Assembly (NCBI RefSeq): GCF_007829335.1
Contig: NZ_VIWO01000001.1
Span: 868,001-932,000 of the forward strand
DNA: 64,000 nucleotides
Source of the DNA: Chitinophaga polysaccharea
GTDB lineage: Bacteria; Bacteroidota; Bacteroidia; Chitinophagales; Chitinophagaceae
Direction of reading: 5' to 3'
Of the stretch, positions 51,203 to 58,905 are shown in pieces. The position numbers and the translations under genes were made by a program. How positions within the stretch are numbered: position 1 is the stretch's first letter; the number at the start of each line of letters is the position of its first letter. Below the pieces are notes generated by a model. It was given only the letters and a program-made list of their open reading frames with translations, was not told where the DNA came from and made no database searches.

Positions 51203-51919
51203 ATGAATATTACTACACCAAAGCATAAATTGACTATTCTATGGGTGGAAGATGATGTCATCTTCTCTGACGGCTTTAAACCATTTTTGGAGGCTACGGG
51301 AAAATATGAAGTTATTCTTGTAACGAGTGGACGGGAGGCATGGGAAGTGTTTAAAGAAAATTGTATTGATATTTGCTTGCTTGATGTGCACATACCCGGA
51401 TTAAATGGCCTGGAGCTTGGAAGAAAAATCCGCGCTAAGAACCCGATTATTCCAATTATGTATATATCAGCTGATAGAAATAAGGATACAGAGCTGAAAG
51501 GATATGAGGGAGGGGCGGATGATTATTGCCAGAAACCGATTGCAATGGATGTGTTTCTTTACAGAATGGAAGTGCTTGTAAGAAGGGCTAAATCTCAGAT
51601 AGATCTCTGTAAGGAAATTGATTTGGATGGGTATAAATATACTACGAAAGATGCGTCTATTAAATGTAATGGAAAGGTGTTTAGGATGGGAGCGAATGAA
51701 ATAACGGCGCTAACGCTCTTTATAAAAAATTTAAATGAGACCGTTTCAATTGAGGAGTTGAAAGAAGTTGTTTTCGGATTTGAAAAAGAAGGTTCCTTAA
51801 CGGCTACCATAAAAAAGTTGAGAGATCATTTTAAGGGAAGTGAAACTGTTAAATTACACACCATTCGTGGAATTGGATACTTGTTGGAAGTTCCTAGAAA
51901 ACTTGTTCGATATAAATAG
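51203..51919 (+). CDS. OmpR-family response regulator
   Basis: A 238-residue regulator: receiver domain with WVEDDVIFSDGF, phospho-Asp in CLLDVHIPGLNGLELG and Lys in DYCQKPIAMDVF, then a winged-helix DNA-binding domain from about residue 140 (RMGANEITALTLFIKNLNE ... LHTIRGIGYLLEVP). It is intact but has no kinase neighbour. It lies 183 bases after the single-domain receiver in the same AT-rich DNA. The two could serve the hybrid kinases in this window (inference only). Confidence 0.9.
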   Translation: MNITTPKHKLTILWVEDDVIFSDGFKPFLEATGKYEVILVTSGREAWEVFKENCIDICLLDVHIPGLNGLELGRKIRAKNPIIPIMYISADRNKDTELKGYEGGADDYCQKPIAMDVFLYRMEVLVRRAKSQIDLCKEIDLDGYKYTTKDASIKCNGKVFRMGANEITALTLFIKNLNETVSIEELKEVVFGFEKEGSLTATIKKLRDHFKGSETVKLHTIRGIGYLLEVPRKLVRYK

Positions 51920-52023
51920 ATATCTAGTTTGCGATCCTATCAAATATTTATTTATATTTGATACTGTTAGTGAACCCAAATAATTGTGTTAACCATATTT
52001 TTTACCCAGAAAATTTATTAAAT

Positions 52024-52299
52024 ATGAAACTCCATAGAACATTGCACCACCCGGACGGTGCGCGTTCATTTGCCGAATATGAAATAAGAGAAAATAACGT
52101 GTATACTACTGTTCATCACGACAATGGCTCCAGTGCTCTGCCGTGGTTCGAAATACGGGATAATAAGCTATATCCTACCACGCATCATCCGCAAGGGCGG
52201 AGCTCATTCCCCTGGTACGAAATCAGCGACAGTGCGGTGCTCACTTCCGTTCATCACCCGAAAGGGAAGGATGGAATGCCCTGGTTTAAAATCGTATAA
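52024..52299 (+). CDS. Four-repeat HH..G..PW protein of unknown function
   Basis: A 91-residue protein built almost entirely of four 23-residue repeats (last one shortened to 20). Each has the pattern hydrophobic-x-x-T-x-H-H-P-x-G-x-S-x-x-P-W-(Y/F)-E-I-x-(D/E)-x, for example THHPQGRSSFPWYEI. Every repeat has a His-His pair, suggesting metal or nucleic-acid binding, and each looks like a two-strand hairpin, so the whole could be a small beta-solenoid or propeller. The ATG at 52024 starts at repeat one. No signal peptide. I know no family name. The repeats are close copies, pointing to internal duplication. Confidence 0.75.
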   Translation: MKLHRTLHHPDGARSFAEYEIRENNVYTTVHHDNGSSALPWFEIRDNKLYPTTHHPQGRSSFPWYEISDSAVLTSVHHPKGKDGMPWFKIV

Positions 52300-52321
52300 G
52301 CTGAAAAGGGTTTACTGACGG

Positions 52322-52349
52322 AGCCTGGCCTGCTGAGCCGGGCTTTTTA
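52322..52349 (+). terminator. Terminator after the repeat protein
   Basis: Stem AGCCTGGC / GCCGGGCT (8 bp, one G-T) with a seven-base loop and T5. Confidence 0.75.
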
Positions 52350-52634
52350 TTTAAATGCCAGGATCACTATCAACAGGTAAACTGTCAGGTGTGCAACCCG
52401 GTAAATACGGGTATCCGTTTTATCATCCAGCGCTTCATCTGCTTTCCCTGGCCACCCTACCCCAATGATAAACGCCAGGAACTGCGTTGGTAACACCGCT
52501 ATCAACGGAATGAGCCAGATGACCACCGAGCCCAGCGCTACGCTCACATAGCCCGTATGCAGGTGGATATATAGCAATAAGGTGAGAAAGTAGATGACGT
52601 AAATAACCAAGAGTTCGGTAAGTCGTTTTTTCAT
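52347..52634 (-). CDS. Small three-helix membrane protein
   Basis: A 95-residue protein with three hydrophobic segments (about residues 7-27, 31-56, 78-95). It ends convergent with the repeat-protein gene, whose terminator overlaps its stop. The sequence GYVSVALGSVVIWLIPLIAV has no motif that I recognise. An ATG at 52643 would add three residues. Likely a membrane protein of unknown function. Confidence 0.6.
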   Translation of the reverse strand: MKKRLTELLVIYVIYFLTLLLYIHLHTGYVSVALGSVVIWLIPLIAVLPTQFLAFIIGVGWPGKADEALDDKTDTRIYRVAHLTVYLLIVILAFK

Positions 52635-52867
52635 AGGAACCATAAGATAGGGAAATTTTTTATTCCCGGAAAAGGGATAAAATAAGCATTGACTTTTTTT
52701 ATAAATATCTTTTTATGGTTTGTTTTTATGCATTATGTGAGAGTTATTATATTTAGATTGTTGATAAGTATGCTTTAAAGCGGTTTTATGAGTGATAAAA
52801 TATTTAATAGTCTAAAAGTAGTATTAGCTGAGCAGTGCAGGCTGTTAACCCCTATAAACATTTGCAC

Positions 52868-53593
52868 ATGCAGCACCAGCAAGAAGTAAGCCTATTGCGC
52901 CTGCAAATCCCCATAGGCCTACGCCATGCCCTCCAATTACTCAATAGTACCAACGGCAATATCGACCAGGCCATCCACCAATTCAAGGCCGAAATGATAG
53001 CTATTGTTGTGGAAAAAGCGGCTATAGCGGCCGAAATGGCTGCAGAGCATTTAATCAAATGCAATTATGATATCGCTAAAGCCTTGGCTAGTATTGAAGA
53101 AGAAAGGTATACCTTACCTGAACGGATCTTACGTAGTAAAAAGAACGATAAAGAAGGGGCGTTAGCGCTACTGGCCGATAACCTGGAAAAGGAACAACAA
53201 CTTCCCCGTAATTACTGGTTGTTATTAGACCAGCTGCCGGCCCTCACCCCTGTGCAATATACATTGGCAGTAGTAAAAGAATGGTGGGAATACCTGGACT
53301 ATGAAGGGTTTGATCATGCTATCTATTTCCACCTGGGTATAGTAGCATCTCAGCTAGAAACCGCGTTGCAATTGCCAGAAATAGCCCACTGTCTGCGGGC
53401 TGCCAGGATACGTAGTGATGAACTTATCGCGCACTATAAGAAAAAACCTGTGAAGGAGGTGTCAATTCATGTGGTGAATGTGATCAACGCGGATCGCTGG
53501 TTCCTTGAGCAGGAAGCAGCTTTTGAAGCGCATCGAGGGCTGATTGTAGATAGGTTGTATGAGTTGGTGGCGGCTAATTTAGCGAGCCTGTAA
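52868..53593 (+). CDS. Unknown protein with two UBA-like helical motifs
   Basis: A 241-residue soluble protein. Near the N-terminus, LRHALQLLNSTNGNIDQAIH resembles the UBA/EF-Ts motif (AL..sngDi..Ai), and a second copy follows at about residues 57-76 (AAEHLIKCNYDIAKALASIE). The rest is mostly helical (PEIAHCLRAARIRSDELIAH). A GTG at 52835 would add 11 residues; the ATG at 52868 fits better. Such motifs bind proteins in eukaryotes; in bacteria they are rare outside EF-Ts. It is convergent with, and overlaps by 15 bases, an HNH endonuclease gene. The function is unknown. Confidence 0.65.
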   Translation: MQHQQEVSLLRLQIPIGLRHALQLLNSTNGNIDQAIHQFKAEMIAIVVEKAAIAAEMAAEHLIKCNYDIAKALASIEEERYTLPERILRSKKNDKEGALALLADNLEKEQQLPRNYWLLLDQLPALTPVQYTLAVVKEWWEYLDYEGFDHAIYFHLGIVASQLETALQLPEIAHCLRAARIRSDELIAHYKKKPVKEVSIHVVNVINADRWFLEQEAAFEAHRGLIVDRLYELVAANLASL

Positions 53594-54328
53594 TTTCAGA
53601 GAAGCTTGGATCATTACCCGCAGGCTTTCAATCGATATATCATCGATTTTTTTATGCAGCATACGGTGACAATTAGAACATACCAACGCCAAGTCTGCTA
53701 AGGTAGTCTGCCGTGACACTTTTATATCAGCCAATGGCGTGATGTGATGGCATTCTATAAAACCCTTGCCTACTTCCCCATAACAATCGTGAAAGTCAAA
53801 GCCACATACTTCACAAGATAACTTTCCATTTTTCTTTAGTACCGCGGCTTTTTTATCTTTCACAATAGATGGAACTCTTTCCCTCACTTTATGTAGTTTA
53901 TATAAAATAGCCCCTTCTTCTACAGCATCGGTTAGGGTTTGTTCATCTTCTTCTATTTGTAGTATTTCTTCTTTGAGAGTTTGATTTTTAGCGATAGCAG
54001 TGATTTCCTTGGCTATTTTAGCCAGCAAATCTTTTTTATGCTGAAATTCCAAGAAGATTGCCTTATCCAGCTTGGAGCCGCGCGTCATGCCCGTACCGGT
54101 ATATTGGTCATCGAAAGGCAAGAAGTTACTCAACTTAAGTGCTACGCCATTCACGTTCCGGAATCGCTCTTGGTCAGGACGATTGGTAACTAAAGGGAGT
54201 TCATTCAACAATTGGCTTAATGCGATGATCTTCGGATTTTTAGTATCAATGGTGCCTCTATCTGGGGAAAAGTAAAGATGTAGTGCAAGTATGATTTCAT
54301 CCCTATGCCATTTTGGATTGCGGCTCAT
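53579..54328 (-). CDS. HNH endonuclease, McrA-like
   Basis: A 249-residue nuclease. The C-terminal HNH domain shows the zinc knuckle CEVCGFDF, the catalytic IECHHITPLAD and LVCSNCHRMLHK, all intact. The N-terminal half (WHRDEIILALHLYF, RNVNGVALKLSNFL) looks like the DNA-recognition part of McrA-type enzymes that cut modified DNA. It is likely a modification-dependent or phage-defence nuclease (inference). No methyltransferase gene is near. Its 3' end overlaps the UBA-like gene by 15 bases. Confidence 0.85.
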   Translation of the reverse strand: MSRNPKWHRDEIILALHLYFSPDRGTIDTKNPKIIALSQLLNELPLVTNRPDQERFRNVNGVALKLSNFLPFDDQYTGTGMTRGSKLDKAIFLEFQHKKDLLAKIAKEITAIAKNQTLKEEILQIEEDEQTLTDAVEEGAILYKLHKVRERVPSIVKDKKAAVLKKNGKLSCEVCGFDFHDCYGEVGKGFIECHHITPLADIKVSRQTTLADLALVCSNCHRMLHKKIDDISIESLRVMIQASLKLQAR

Positions 54329-54509
54329 ATTACTGCGACGTTTTATGGGTATAGATGGTATGGAAGCTAACGAATAAGGTGATCAGGTTTTCGATCTCCA
54401 ATCATTTTCATATCGTGAATATCAAAATGATAAACAAATATAAAAAATAGCTGTCACTCTTCCCCCTCACCATTGCAAATCCCCCCTATTCTCCCTAAAT
54501 TTACCCTAC

Positions 54510-54995
54510 ATGTACACCAAAGAACAATCTCCTGCATTCCACCAGCTGAAGTCATTATTTGACCTGCTATACCTGCGTCTATGCCGATTTGCCGACCTGC
54601 TTATCTCCGATTCCGCTATCGCAGAAGATATTGTACAGGAAGTATTTATTCAGTACGCACGCCAAAAACAAACGATTACCGACTACCCGGCTATTAAAAC
54701 TTTATTGTATACAATGGTGAAAAGTGCCTGTCGGCAACAGGGGCAACACACGGAAACAGCCATGCTGCAAGCAGAAGTATGGGGAGAGATCTATGGCGCC
54801 ATTGCTGCATTGCCGGAAAACTGTCAGCAGGTATTCCGTCTGGGTTTTATTGAAGGGGAACAAAATAATACCATTGCCAGCAGGTTGAATATCTCTATGG
54901 ACGCGGTGATACTGCAGAAGTCGAGGGCACTGGAACTACTGCGGTTGAAATTAACGTCTGAAACTTTCCTGGCATTATATCTTGTTTGTTTATAA
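54510..54995 (+). CDS. ECF-type RNA polymerase sigma factor
   Basis: A 161-residue sigma-70-family protein of the ECF group. Region 2 shows RLCRFADLLISDSAIAEDIV, and region 4 shows ALPENCQQVFRLGF, GEQNNTIASRLNISMDAVI and KSRALELLRLK. Length and layout fit ECF factors that Bacteroidota pair with FecR anti-sigma proteins. The next gene, 9 bases away, encodes such a partner, though in truncated form. The genes controlled are unknown, since no SusC/FecA receptor gene is nearby. Confidence 0.88.
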   Translation: MYTKEQSPAFHQLKSLFDLLYLRLCRFADLLISDSAIAEDIVQEVFIQYARQKQTITDYPAIKTLLYTMVKSACRQQGQHTETAMLQAEVWGEIYGAIAALPENCQQVFRLGFIEGEQNNTIASRLNISMDAVILQKSRALELLRLKLTSETFLALYLVCL

Positions 54996-55004
54996 AAGTG
55001 AACC

Positions 55005-55319
55005 ATGGAGCAAGTGTATCATACATCGAGGCTAATTGTTAAGTATTGGAAGAACGCTTTGTCGCACGAGGAGCGCAAAGACCTGCATCAATGGATGGCG
55101 GCCAGTGAGGACAACCGGACATTGTTTGAAGAATTAAGCCAGGAGCCCATATTGAAAAAAGAGATGGGGAAAATGGGACAATATCACCCGCAACAAGCCT
55201 GGCAGCGTATTTCGGGCGAGTTGCTGGTAAAACGACAAGTGCCCTGGGTGAAGATGATATTAGGCATTGTGCTGTTGTTATTGGCCATCGCATTAAAATG
55301 GTGGTATACCCACCGTTAG
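55005..55319 (+). CDS. Truncated FecR-like anti-sigma protein
   Basis: A 104-residue protein with the FecR N-terminal anti-sigma domain (VKYWKNALSHEERKDLHQW and FEELSQEPIL) followed by one membrane helix (MILGIVLLLLAIALKWW). The periplasmic FecR domain, normally about 200 residues and needed to sense a receptor, is absent: a stop follows the helix after four residues. The sequence is otherwise intact, so it may be a real short form that keeps the sigma factor at the membrane, or a decayed gene. It is cotranscribed with the sigma gene. Confidence 0.75.
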   Translation: MEQVYHTSRLIVKYWKNALSHEERKDLHQWMAASEDNRTLFEELSQEPILKKEMGKMGQYHPQQAWQRISGELLVKRQVPWVKMILGIVLLLLAIALKWWYTHR

Positions 55320-55390
55320 GGGAATAATAGCCGGCAAACGCCCTGTTTTACAGAAAGAGCATCCTTTTCTTTCCGCCATAGTATTTTATG

Positions 55391-55418
55391 AGCGTTTCCC
55401 CACCAGGAAACGCTTTAT
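55391..55418. terminator. Bidirectional terminator
   Basis: Stem AGCGTTTCC / GGAAACGCT (9 bp, perfect) with a six-base loop and a T-rich tail, between the FecR-like gene and the convergent ABC transporter gene. Confidence 0.8.
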
Positions 55419-57262
55419 TTATAGCCGGCTGCCTGGAGTTCAAACAGCTCGGCATATCTACCCTTCTTATCCAGTAGCTCCTGGTGACTCCCGATTTCTA
55501 CCAGGCTTCCTCTTTCCAATACCAGTATACGGTTGGCCATGCGTACGGTAGAAAAACGATGAGATATTAATACTGCGGTTTTATCGCGGGTCAACTCTGC
55601 AAAATGCAGGAATACATTGTATTCTGCCCGGGCATCCAGGGCAGAGGTGGGCTCATCGAGTATAAGCAGCTGGGCATCTTTCATGTAAGCCCGCGCTAAC
55701 GCTATCTTCTGCCATTCGCCCCCGGAAAGTTCTACTCCCTGGCTGAAGCGGCGACCGAGCATCTGGTCAAAGCCATGGGGCATTTTTTCTATCAACGGAT
55801 AAGCAAGGCTCTGCCTGGCTGCCTCTTCAATCATAGGCTGGTTGTGACTTTCCGTGATCTTGCCTACGGCAATATTTTGAGAAACGGTCATCTGGTAACG
55901 TTGATAGTCCTGGAAAATAACGCCTACCTGTGTCCGTAATTCATTGATGTCGTATTCTCTTAGGTCTACTCCATCCAGTAAGATCCGGCCTTCTACCGGA
56001 TCGTATAAACGCGAAAGCAGTTTTACGAGCGTAGTCTTGCCGGCGCCGTTTTCCCCTACCAGCGCCAGTTTTTCTCCAGCATGCAGGGTAAAGCTGAGGT
56101 GACGGATTGCCCACTTATCGGAATTTACATATTTAAACCCTACATCTTCAAAAGTAAAACCTGTTTGTATAGGCCTGGGAAATGGCCTGGGACGCGCTAC
56201 TGCTACCATTTTCGGCTGAATCTCAAAATATTCAAACAGGTCGCGTAAATACAACGCGCCCTGGGTTACGCTGGAAAACCGGATCAGTATACCTTGGAAA
56301 GTGGTGCGCAGTTGCCGGAAAGAGCCTGCCAGGAAAGCCAGGTCGCCAATGCTGAGGCGTCCGCGGATGGTTTGCAGGATGATGATCACATAGGCGGCGT
56401 AGTATCCGGCCGCGCCCACAAAGGCAAATACGGTACCCCAGATGGAGTCCCTCACCTGCAGCGTTTTTTTATCAGTGTAAAATTTATCGGAAATTGCCCG
56501 GAAGCGGTCAATGAGGAAATTGGAGAGGTCAAACACCTTTACTTCTTTGGCTGTTTCATCGCTCGCACCCAGGTAACGGATGTAGTCCAGCTCCCGCCGG
56601 TCGGAAGTTTGTCCCCAGGCCAGCTTGTAATACAGGTCGTTGAAATGCGACTCATTCAAAAACGCCGGCACTACCGCCAATAACAGCAGCAGGATCAGCC
56701 ATGGGTTGAATATCATCAGGCCGGCGGCCAGGAAGGCAACGGTAATCACATCCTGTACCTGGCTCAATACCTGCGCCAGCAGCACTGTTCTGCCACTGGT
56801 TTGCTGCCGCGCACGCTCGAGTTTATCGTAAAATTCTGCGTCTTCAAATTGGTCCAGATCCAACCTGGCGGCATGTTCCATGATTTTTATAGAGGTGTGG
56901 TTGGCGAAAAGATCACCTAACAGTCCATCCAGTAAGGATATAGCCCGGCTCAGCGCATCAGACACAATGGCCAGCGCAAATTCAATGGCTACCAGCTCCC
57001 ACAGCCAGGTGGCGGAATGACTGGCATCTTTGCTCAACAGCACTACCTGGTCTATAATCAGTTTGCCTACATATAACAAGGATAAAGGCATGGCCGACTG
57101 TGCTACCCGCAACAGGGTATTGGCGATGGTTAACCCCGGACTGGTTTGCCACACCATCCGGAAAAAAGCTGGCAAATTCCGCAGCGCGGCCAATCGTTCT
57201 TTAAAAGTTAATTCCTCGTCCTTACCCGGACGCTTTCTTCTTGCATTCATCTGTGCGCTCAT
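55415..57262 (-). CDS. ABC exporter, fused permease and ATPase
   Basis: A 615-residue ABC half-transporter. The N-terminal part has about six membrane helices (residues about 30-320). The ATPase domain shows GENGAGKTTLVKLL (Walker A), ELSGGEWQKIALARAYM (signature) and LLILDEPTSALD (Walker B) plus SHRFSTVRMA (H-loop). Fused exporters of this type move lipids, peptides or drugs out of the cell and work as homodimers. The substrate is not readable. The gene stands alone. Confidence 0.93.
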   Translation of the reverse strand: MSAQMNARRKRPGKDEELTFKERLAALRNLPAFFRMVWQTSPGLTIANTLLRVAQSAMPLSLLYVGKLIIDQVVLLSKDASHSATWLWELVAIEFALAIVSDALSRAISLLDGLLGDLFANHTSIKIMEHAARLDLDQFEDAEFYDKLERARQQTSGRTVLLAQVLSQVQDVITVAFLAAGLMIFNPWLILLLLLAVVPAFLNESHFNDLYYKLAWGQTSDRRELDYIRYLGASDETAKEVKVFDLSNFLIDRFRAISDKFYTDKKTLQVRDSIWGTVFAFVGAAGYYAAYVIIILQTIRGRLSIGDLAFLAGSFRQLRTTFQGILIRFSSVTQGALYLRDLFEYFEIQPKMVAVARPRPFPRPIQTGFTFEDVGFKYVNSDKWAIRHLSFTLHAGEKLALVGENGAGKTTLVKLLSRLYDPVEGRILLDGVDLREYDINELRTQVGVIFQDYQRYQMTVSQNIAVGKITESHNQPMIEEAARQSLAYPLIEKMPHGFDQMLGRRFSQGVELSGGEWQKIALARAYMKDAQLLILDEPTSALDARAEYNVFLHFAELTRDKTAVLISHRFSTVRMANRILVLERGSLVEIGSHQELLDKKGRYAELFELQAAGYK

Positions 57263-57323
57263 ACCCTTAATTTACGAAACTCTGGTGGGAAACCGCGACC
57301 TTAGGTCTGTAACAAAAAAAATG

Positions 57324-57331
57324 TAAATTTG
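57324..57331 (+). promoter_or_regulatory. -7 element before the small membrane ORF
   Basis: TAAATTTG (TAnnTTTG) ending 26 bases before the ATG at 57357. It supports transcription of this short gene. Confidence 0.5.
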
Positions 57332-57356
57332 GGTTCATGTGAAAAATTCGAGTGCT

Positions 57357-57464
57357 ATGTTATTAATAATATCTACCGTACTGATTGTATCCTGCCTGGT
57401 CGTCGCAGGCGCTGTTTATGCTATTAACCTGCAGTCCAGACAATGGGCCGAATCAGAAAAGTAA
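57357..57464 (+). CDS. 35-residue single-pass membrane protein
   Basis: ATG at 57357, stop at 57464. The peptide has one hydrophobic helix (LLIISTVLIVSCLVVAGAVY, residues 2-21) and a short charged tail ending in QWAESEK. A perfect -7 element lies just upstream. Short proteins of this size include CcoS and KdpF-like subunits, but neither family signature is clear. It lies between the ABC gene and the GT87 gene and might be an unrelated small gene. Confidence 0.45.
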   Translation: MLLIISTVLIVSCLVVAGAVYAINLQSRQWAESEK

Positions 57465-57593
57465 TGTGCGCTTGCCATCAGGCATGTTTTTTCTGGAATG
57501 AACAGGTGTTTCACACCTACTGCCACATAAATATACCTCAGCATAGGGGGACTCCCTCCCGGCACGCGTTATACAGGCATATTGTAGCTTTAA

Positions 57594-58841
57594 ATGATCA
57601 CTGATATGCGTGAAAATGATATGCGTGAAAAAAGAAATGTACTGACTTATCTGGCAGAGAAAGAATGGCTAATCCTGGGACTCTGGTTTGGGCTGGCCTT
57701 TCTGGGCGCTGCCGTGGAAATTTCCAGGCATAATATTAATAACTACCTTATATTTAAACAGGTCTTCTTCCATGTGTTGCATCAGCAACCCTTATACGCT
57801 GCCTACCCGGCAGAATATTTTGACGTTAACCATTATGGCCCCGTATTCAGCTTCCTGATTGCTCCCTTTGCCGGGCTCGACGACCGCCTGGGGGCGTTGT
57901 TGTGGGCATTAACCGGCGCTGCCGTACTGTTTTATGCCATCAGGCAACTACCTCTCAGCCGCATTCAACAAAATATTATCCTGCTATTGTGTGCCCAGGA
58001 AATGATGGGGGCCAGCGGCTGGTTTCAGCTCAACCAGTTTATCGGTGCTTTTATCATCCTCACGTTTACCAATACCCTGAAAGGACGGGAAATGTGGGCT
58101 ACTTTTTTAATCGCATTAGGTACGTTTACCAAACTATATGGCATCGTGGGACTCGCATTCTTCTTCTTCAGCCCCAATCCCAGGCGCTTTATTACCGGCT
58201 TTTTCCTGTGGAGCGCCGTATTGTTCGCATTACCAATGGTTATTTCGTCGCCCCAATATATTATGCAGGCTTACCAGGATTGGTATGTAGAGTTGGTGCA
58301 TAAGAATGAGCAGAACGTAAATACAGCAGCTACCCTCTACCAGGATATTTCTGCCGGAGGCTTCATTAAACGGGTATTTCATATTCCTTCGTTGAATGGT
58401 GCCATTATACTGGTTCCCGCCATTGTACTTTTCTTATTACAATATACCCAGCTCAAATACCGCTACAACTCGCGTTACCGCTTATACATATTATGCTCCA
58501 CCCTTATGTTCCCGGTATTATTCAGCAGCGGTTCAGAGGCTTGCACCTATATCATTGCCTTACCTGCAGTATGTATCTGGTACGTGTTACAACCTGCTAC
58601 CCGGGCAAATAACATTTTCCTCTTTTTCTCCATTTTATTGGTCAGCTTCTCGCATTCCGACCTGGTAACACCTTGGGTAAGAAAAAATATAGCCACCCCT
58701 TATGCCATCAAAGCCTTGCCTTGCCTGGTTTTATGGCTGATGATTGTATACCAGGTACTTACCCGTAAATTTTTAGTGAGAAAGGAACCAGCGCCGGTTC
58801 CTGCGCCTGCCAGGGAATTACAGCCCGTAAGCCACCCGTAA
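57594..58841 (+). CDS. GT87-like membrane mannosyltransferase
   Basis: A 415-residue protein with about ten membrane helices. The first periplasmic loop has PAEYFDVNHYGPVFSFLIAP, the acidic region typical of polyprenol-phosphate-mannose-dependent GT87 (DUF2029) enzymes. NQFIGAFIILTF and LGTFTKLYGIVGLAFF also fit. Such enzymes extend mannose-containing glycans on the outer side of the membrane. The start repeats GATATGCGTGAAAA, so ATGs at 57594, 57606 and 57621 are all possible. The GH92 gene follows after 64 bases. Confidence 0.82.
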   Translation: MITDMRENDMREKRNVLTYLAEKEWLILGLWFGLAFLGAAVEISRHNINNYLIFKQVFFHVLHQQPLYAAYPAEYFDVNHYGPVFSFLIAPFAGLDDRLGALLWALTGAAVLFYAIRQLPLSRIQQNIILLLCAQEMMGASGWFQLNQFIGAFIILTFTNTLKGREMWATFLIALGTFTKLYGIVGLAFFFFSPNPRRFITGFFLWSAVLFALPMVISSPQYIMQAYQDWYVELVHKNEQNVNTAATLYQDISAGGFIKRVFHIPSLNGAIILVPAIVLFLLQYTQLKYRYNSRYRLYILCSTLMFPVLFSSGSEACTYIIALPAVCIWYVLQPATRANNIFLFFSILLVSFSHSDLVTPWVRKNIATPYAIKALPCLVLWLMIVYQVLTRKFLVRKEPAPVPAPARELQPVSHP

Positions 58842-58905
58842 AAAATTAACAAAAATCCTTTAACATTCTGCCGTAAATTGCCGGGATTATTAAAGGTTTT
58901 TGATT

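Noticed and set aside
51024..51206. 60-residue frame between the two response regulators
   Set aside because: No motif, biased AT-rich codons and no ribosome site; considered chance, though not excluded.
57594..57630. Tandem GATATGCGTGAAAA as a regulatory repeat
   Set aside because: It is a short duplication at the start of the GT87 gene that only creates extra ATGs; no dyad or other element is attached.
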